A stretch of 64,000 nt of DNA from JANQOH01 sp965200095 (GTDB lineage: Bacteria > Pseudomonadota > Alphaproteobacteria > UBA7887). The notes under the pieces were generated by a model. It saw only the letters and a program-made list of their open reading frames with translations, searched no databases and was not told the DNA's origin. The stretch lies in assembly GCA_965200095.1 (NCBI GenBank), contig OZ241350.1:3100001-3164000 (forward strand), given 5' to 3'. Position numbers and translations under genes: made by a program. Shown in pieces: positions 59,984 to 64,000 of this stretch (positions within the stretch are counted from its first letter, which is position 1; every line of letters starts with the position of its first letter).

Positions 59984-61354
59984 TCAGCCGCCGTCTATCT
60001 CATCGACGATGGGAACGGCGGTCTCGGCGATCTTGCGAAGCTCGTCTGCGAAATATTTCGTAATCTCGCCGTCGCCGTTATTGCACTCTTCCCACAGGGC
60101 GGGAACGAGAGGTCCCCATTTCCGATATTTTTCATCGGCGAATTTGAAGCACGGCCAAATATTGCCTCTTTTGCCGAGTTTCTTCGACTTGACTTCACGC
60201 TCGAGTCGTTCGCGTCGCGCCCGTTCGTCGGCCGTCAGATCCGAAATGCGTATGCCGGAACACACGCCAAAAATCCAGTGTTCGGGTCCTTTCCCGTCGT
60301 TGTCCAGGCGAATCTCCGTGCGGTGTCGATCCGGTCCATACGGCTTCCAGCTCGCACGGTAGATCGAGATATGGCTTTTGGACTGACGTTCGCGCTCGTC
60401 GTAACGGATTTCAACTTCGAGATCGCGAAACGCCGACTCTCGCCGGAGACTGTCGGCGACCATTTGCAGCGCGTCGGAACAAACCTGCGCTCTGATCCGG
60501 GGCCAGGCTTCGTAGACCGCAAGGGCGGTTTCCATATTTTGCTTGCCGGAACGGACGAATTTGGAAACCGTGTCTATTTCTACAGGCGCCATGGCGTGCC
60601 TCCCGAATTCCCGTTCGCACCAAGTCTCGGCTTCCCGCAGGAACCAGCGCAACCTGTCCACGTCGCATTGCTTGCGACAGTCGGCCATCCACCTCGTAAG
60701 CGAGTAAGCCGTGCGGAAGCTGTCGAACTCGTCTTCCCGGGTTCCGTTGCCATGGTACGGCATGATAACGAAACGGCGGCCCGCTTCCAGCCTTTTCAGG
60801 GTAGACAGTCGGACGCTGTAGGCGTCCGGCGGCTCGCCCCGCGGCGACAGATAGATCAGAACGAAGCGCCTGTACCGTCGCTTCAACCAGTCGAGATAGT
60901 CCCTGACCTGATCTTTCTGATCCCCGGCCCAGGGCTTGTTCTCGATGGCGAGGCCGTGACGTTCGTCGACGTGAACATGAATATCGAGCCGCCGGTCGTC
61001 GTCGATCGTCTCTTCAAGCGTCACATGCGCCCGGTTCAGGTCGTCCGGGGCGTCGAACCCCTGCAATCCATTGAGCAAGGTCCTGAGAAACAACGCTCCC
61101 TGTCCATGCGCGCCGCGCGGGTCCAGCAGGTCGCCGACGATGCGTGAGAGTCCGAGTTCGTCGGTGCGCAGATAATCGAAGGCGCTGAAGCGGCGCGCCA
61201 GTCGGGAATCCAGTTCGCGCTCGAGCGTCCGCGCCGTCTCGAGCCGGGGCGCCAGTCCATCGAAGAACCGTTCGTATTGGCGCAATCGGGCGGCTTGGGC
61301 GCCCCGCAGGCAATCATGCAACTCGTCGAAGAAGCGTTCCGGGTCGACGGCCAT
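59984..61354 (-). CDS. PD-(D/E)XK nuclease superfamily protein (PDDEXK_4-like)
   Basis: A 456-residue protein. The N-terminal half contains a PD-(D/E)XK core: RRLDIHVHVDERHGLAIENK carries the D...E-x-K residues near 125-140, followed by DQKDQVRDYLDWL, typical of the PDDEXK_4 group. The C-terminal half is of unknown fold and rich in charged residues. The ATG at 61354 has a GAGGAAA site. It is more AT-rich than its neighbours, which suggests transfer. Members of this group occur near phage and defence genes. Its position 1.7 kb from cas4-cas1 is suggestive but does not show a CRISPR role. Confidence 0.72.
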   Translation of the reverse strand: MAVDPERFFDELHDCLRGAQAARLRQYERFFDGLAPRLETARTLERELDSRLARRFSAFDYLRTDELGLSRIVGDLLDPRGAHGQGALFLRTLLNGLQGFDAPDDLNRAHVTLEETIDDDRRLDIHVHVDERHGLAIENKPWAGDQKDQVRDYLDWLKRRYRRFVLIYLSPRGEPPDAYSVRLSTLKRLEAGRRFVIMPYHGNGTREDEFDSFRTAYSLTRWMADCRKQCDVDRLRWFLREAETWCEREFGRHAMAPVEIDTVSKFVRSGKQNMETALAVYEAWPRIRAQVCSDALQMVADSLRRESAFRDLEVEIRYDERERQSKSHISIYRASWKPYGPDRHRTEIRLDNDGKGPEHWIFGVCSGIRISDLTADERARRERLEREVKSKKLGKRGNIWPCFKFADEKYRKWGPLVPALWEECNNGDGEITKYFADELRKIAETAVPIVDEIDGG

Positions 61355-61406
61355 ATTTTCCTCGCGCCGCGCGGGACGGGACCGGGCAACGGCAGGCAAC
61401 GCCGGC

Positions 61407-62264
61407 TTACGCCGGCACCGCGCGCACCCCGGCGCCGATGCGCACATGGGCGCGGATCGCGTAGCGGTCTCCCGAAAGATGCGTCGCGAAGGCCGCCTCC
61501 AGATGCGCGTCGAGCGCCGCCCGCCGCGCCGGCGAAAGTTCCGCCGTCTCCTCCGCGAACGACATCTCCAGATTCGCGTTCCAGAACGCCGACCCCGCCG
61601 GCGGCGACCCGTCGAAATACAAATCGCGCTCCGTCACCGATGCGAACCCCGCCGCCTCCAGCGACCGCGCCAGCAGACCGGCTTCCCCGAAACGGAATTG
61701 CGGCAGCGCCACATCGCGCGGAAGGTCCAGAAACGCCCGCGCCTCACGCTGCAATACGGCGAAAACCGTCGTGTCCGCCAAGGGGCCCCACACCATCCAT
61801 GCGCCCCGTCCTCCCGGCTTCAGCACCCGCAGCGCTTCGCGGAGCGCCCGCTCGGGCTCCGGCGCGAACATGATCCCGAAGCGGCACACGACGCGGTCGA
61901 ACGAAGCGTCTCCGAACGGCAGGTCCTGCATGTCGGCGGTCTCGAACCGCAGCTGCGCAAGCCCCGCGTCCGCCGCCCGACGCCGCGCCGCGGTCACCAT
62001 CTCCGCCACCAGATCCGTCGCCGTCACCGCGCCCGACGGGCCGACCGCCCGCGCCAGCGTCATCGCCGGCTCTCCCGCCCCCGACGCGAGGTCGAGCACG
62101 CGCATCCCGGCGCCGACCTCCGCCGCTTCGACCAGAGGGCCGTTGAACCGCCCCGTCATGCGCTCGATTTCGGGCGCCAGACGCACCCATACCGGCGCGC
62201 GTCCCACCCAGTAGTCGCAGGCCTCGTCTCCGTCGAGGGGCGCCGGGCTCCGTTCCGTATTCAT
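61407..62264 (-). CDS. class I SAM-dependent methyltransferase
   Basis: A 285-residue methyltransferase of the UbiE/Methyltransf_11 type: VGAGMRVLDLASGAGEPAMTLA near residue 50 is the SAM-binding motif I, with TATDLVAEMV, RFETADMQDLPFGDASFD and LRVLKPGGRGAWMVWGP following. It overlaps the end of pqqE by 4 bp, so it is the last gene of the pqq operon. Its substrate is unknown; a link to PQQ or its use is only positional. Confidence 0.88.
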   Translation of the reverse strand: MNTERSPAPLDGDEACDYWVGRAPVWVRLAPEIERMTGRFNGPLVEAAEVGAGMRVLDLASGAGEPAMTLARAVGPSGAVTATDLVAEMVTAARRRAADAGLAQLRFETADMQDLPFGDASFDRVVCRFGIMFAPEPERALREALRVLKPGGRGAWMVWGPLADTTVFAVLQREARAFLDLPRDVALPQFRFGEAGLLARSLEAAGFASVTERDLYFDGSPPAGSAFWNANLEMSFAEETAELSPARRAALDAHLEAAFATHLSGDRYAIRAHVRIGAGVRAVPA

Positions 62265-63445
62265 CCCCGCTGCGCCGCGCCCGCATTGCCGTAGCGCCGA
62301 TAGACGAACGCCGGGGCCTCGCGCCCCGCCTCGCCCAGCGGCTCGTCGAGCACGCCGCGGTCGGGCGCCAGCGCACAGGCCGGGTCGGTGCGCGCCGCAT
62401 CGCCGGTCAGCATATAAGCCTGGCAGCGGCACCCTCCCCAGTCGATCTCCCGACGCTCGCAGCCGCGACACGGTTCCGGCATCCAGTCCGTGCCGCGGAA
62501 GCGGTTGAAACTCTCCGAATTCTCCCAGATGTCCGCCAGCGAGCGCTCGCGCACCGACTCGAACCGCATGTCGGGGATCACCTCCGCCGCGTGGCACGGC
62601 AGAACCTTTCCCGAGGGCGAGATGTTGATGAACTGCCGTCCCCAGCCGCCCATGCACGATTTCGGCCGCTTCGCATAATAGTCCGGGACCACGAAATCGA
62701 AGGTCAGCACCCCCTTCAACCGCTCGCGCGCCTCCTCCACCACCCGCACCGCCTCGTCGAGCTGTTCGCGCGTCGGCAGAAACGCCGCCCGGTTGCGGAA
62801 AGCCCAGGCGTAATACTGCACCTGCGCCACCTCGATGCGCTCCGCGTCGAGGTCCACGGCGAGCGCGATCATGTCCTCCAGGTGGTGCAGGTTCTGCCGG
62901 TGCATCACTGCGTTCACCGTCAACGGAAGCCCCGCCGCGCGCACCCAGCGCGCGGCGCGTTTCTTCTTCTCGAACGCGCCCCGGTAGCCCGCCACCCGGT
63001 CGCCGAGCTCCGAAGTCGAGTCCTGGAAACTGATCTGGACGTGGTCGAGCCCCCTTTCGGCGAGCCGTCGCACCCGCGCCTCGTCGAGCGTCACAGCCGA
63101 GGTGATCAGGTTGCTGTAAAGCCCCACCTTCGCCGCATGAGCCACCAGATCTTCGAGGTCGCGCCGCACCGTCGGTTCGCCGCCCGAGAAATGCACATGC
63201 AGGACGCCGAGCTCGACCGCCTCGTCCATCACCCGCCGCCACTCGTCGGTGGTGCATTCGCCGCTCGCCCGCTCGAGGTCCAGCGGGTTCGAACAGTAGG
63301 GGCACTGCAACGGGCAGCGATGGCTCAGCTCCGCCAGAACCGCATACGGAACCAGCCGATCCGGCGCCGCCCCGGAAACCGCCTCAGGCGCCGCCTCGGG
63401 CGCCGGCCGTTCGGCGACCCCGCCCGTCTCGCTCATGTCGCTCAT
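62261..63445 (-). CDS. pqqE: PQQ biosynthesis radical SAM enzyme PqqE
   Basis: A 394-residue radical SAM/SPASM protein. The cluster cysteines are C44, C48 and C51 in CPLQCPYC, preceded by AELSHR. GGEPTVRRDL and ITSAVTLDEARVRRL follow, and the C-terminal SPASM domain has CMGGWGRQFINISPSG, CHAAEVIP and CRGCERREIDWGGCRCQAY. PqqE forms the Glu-Tyr crosslink in the PqqA peptide with PqqD as chaperone. The first 30 residues are a variable alanine/proline extension. It overlaps pqqD by 4 bp. Confidence 0.96.
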   Translation of the reverse strand: MSDMSETGGVAERPAPEAAPEAVSGAAPDRLVPYAVLAELSHRCPLQCPYCSNPLDLERASGECTTDEWRRVMDEAVELGVLHVHFSGGEPTVRRDLEDLVAHAAKVGLYSNLITSAVTLDEARVRRLAERGLDHVQISFQDSTSELGDRVAGYRGAFEKKKRAARWVRAAGLPLTVNAVMHRQNLHHLEDMIALAVDLDAERIEVAQVQYYAWAFRNRAAFLPTREQLDEAVRVVEEARERLKGVLTFDFVVPDYYAKRPKSCMGGWGRQFINISPSGKVLPCHAAEVIPDMRFESVRERSLADIWENSESFNRFRGTDWMPEPCRGCERREIDWGGCRCQAYMLTGDAARTDPACALAPDRGVLDEPLGEAGREAPAFVYRRYGNAGAAQRG

Positions 63446-63732
63446 GTCACGATAAACCCCTTGTCGGCGAGGCCTTGCAGCATCGCCGTGACGTCATCGG
63501 CGATGGTCCGGCGCGGCGCTCCCTCGAACTTCGCCGCCAGCGAATCGACGATCTCGCCCAGCGTGCGTTCGCCGTCGCACAGCGACACCACCCGGCGCGC
63601 AATATCGTCGAGCTCGAAGACGCGCTCCGGCGCCAGGATGATCCAGCACCCCCGCGGCTTGTCGAAACGCAATTTCGCGTGGCGCGGAAGGCGCGGCGCA
63701 CACGCCTCGTCGAGTATCGTGCGCCCGCTCAT
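63442..63732 (-). CDS. pqqD: PQQ biosynthesis peptide chaperone PqqD
   Basis: A 96-residue PqqD: PRLPRHAKLRFDKPRGCWIIL, then ERVFELDDIARRVVSLCDGE and TIADDVTAMLQGLADKGFI. It binds the PqqA peptide and presents it to PqqE. It overlaps pqqC and pqqE by 4 bp each, so the operon order is pqqC-pqqD-pqqE-methyltransferase. Confidence 0.95.
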   Translation of the reverse strand: MSGRTILDEACAPRLPRHAKLRFDKPRGCWIILAPERVFELDDIARRVVSLCDGERTLGEIVDSLAAKFEGAPRRTIADDVTAMLQGLADKGFIVT

Positions 63733-64000
63733 CCGGCGTCCGCCCCGGCGCCTTCCGGCACGAAGGCGCCCGGCGGAATCAACCCCGGCTCCACATAAGC
63801 CATATACAGCGCGTCCAGTTGCGCCCACAGCACGTCGGTCTTGAAGCGCACGGCGTTGAGCACCGCCTCCTGCTTCTCGCGCGTGTCGGCCTCGCCGATC
63901 ACGTAGTCCCGGCCGAACTCCGCGTCCTTCGGCGCCTCGCCCAGCCGCTTCCTGAAATAGGCGAGCGCATGGTCGTCGGCCCATTCGTAATGCCGCGACA
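63729..64000 (-). CDS. pqqC: pyrroloquinoline-quinone synthase PqqC, C-terminal part
   Basis: The last 89 residues of PqqC, cut by the window edge: EWADDHALAYFRKRLGEAPK, then DTREKQEAVLNAVRFKTDVLW and ALYMAYVEPGLIPPGAF. PqqC performs the final ring closure and oxidation of PQQ. The stop overlaps the pqqD start (ATGA). Confidence 0.92.
   Translation of the reverse strand, partial: SRHYEWADDHALAYFRKRLGEAPKDAEFGRDYVIGEADTREKQEAVLNAVRFKTDVLWAQLDALYMAYVEPGLIPPGAFVPEGAGADAG

Noticed and set aside
59984..61354. The PD-(D/E)XK protein as the missing CRISPR effector.
   Set aside because: It lacks RuvC, HNH, HEPN or Cas3-like motifs, is separated from cas genes by a divergent P450, and its family occurs without CRISPR.

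Overview
The window is very GC-rich DNA with dense, often 4-bp-overlapping genes. The gene set suggests an alphaproteobacterium, probably Rhodospirillales-like: smc next to a DsbA-like protein, a DUF721 protein and mutY; a DUF1244 protein; a type 4 uracil-DNA glycosylase; a pqqCDE cluster; and several acyl-CoA dehydrogenases. No rRNA or tRNA gene was recognised, and the taxonomy is inference from gene content only.

Layout. 1-4051: end of a two-subunit periplasmic molybdenum oxidoreductase, msrB and an acyl-CoA dehydrogenase. 4090-6120: a small accessory patch with a YaaA-like/RelE-like fusion and a GIY-YIG protein. 6309-9655: DUF1244, an enoyl-CoA hydratase and two acyl-CoA dehydrogenases. 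9661-22089: housekeeping block (smc, dsbA-like, DUF721, mutY, ferredoxin-NADP reductase, two small sugar-transfer enzymes, moaB, lytic transglycosylase, uracil-DNA glycosylase). 22362-25991: a visibly AT-richer membrane glycosyltransferase with a following FAD oxidoreductase. 26124-30287: a decayed region with a cytochrome c that may be frameshifted, an IS481-like element with a stop in its transposase, a tandemly duplicated membrane/coiled-coil gene, and an intact-looking IS5/IS427-type element.

30335-55952 is one CRISPR array. By hand count it has 350 repeats of 36 nt and 349 spacers of about 35-42 nt, 25.6 kb in all and about 40% of the window. Beside it lie only cas2 and a fused cas4-cas1 gene, both pointing into the array. 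No interference gene (Cas3, Cas8/Csx17, Cas7/Csb1, Cas5-6/Csb2, Cas9, Cas12) is visible in the 30 kb on one side or the 8 kb on the other. The fusion and the repeat (minus-strand 3' end ATTGAAGC) fit type I-G (formerly I-U) best. The locus therefore looks like an isolated, apparently intact adaptation module feeding a giant memory, with its effector elsewhere, lost or unknown. A promoter-like sequence and a degenerate repeat sit in the cas2-side flank, which I interpret as the leader. The opposite end is capped by the IS427-type insertion and has more repeat mutations.

58592-64000: a cytochrome P450, a PD-(D/E)XK nuclease-like protein, a methyltransferase and pqqE, pqqD and the end of pqqC.
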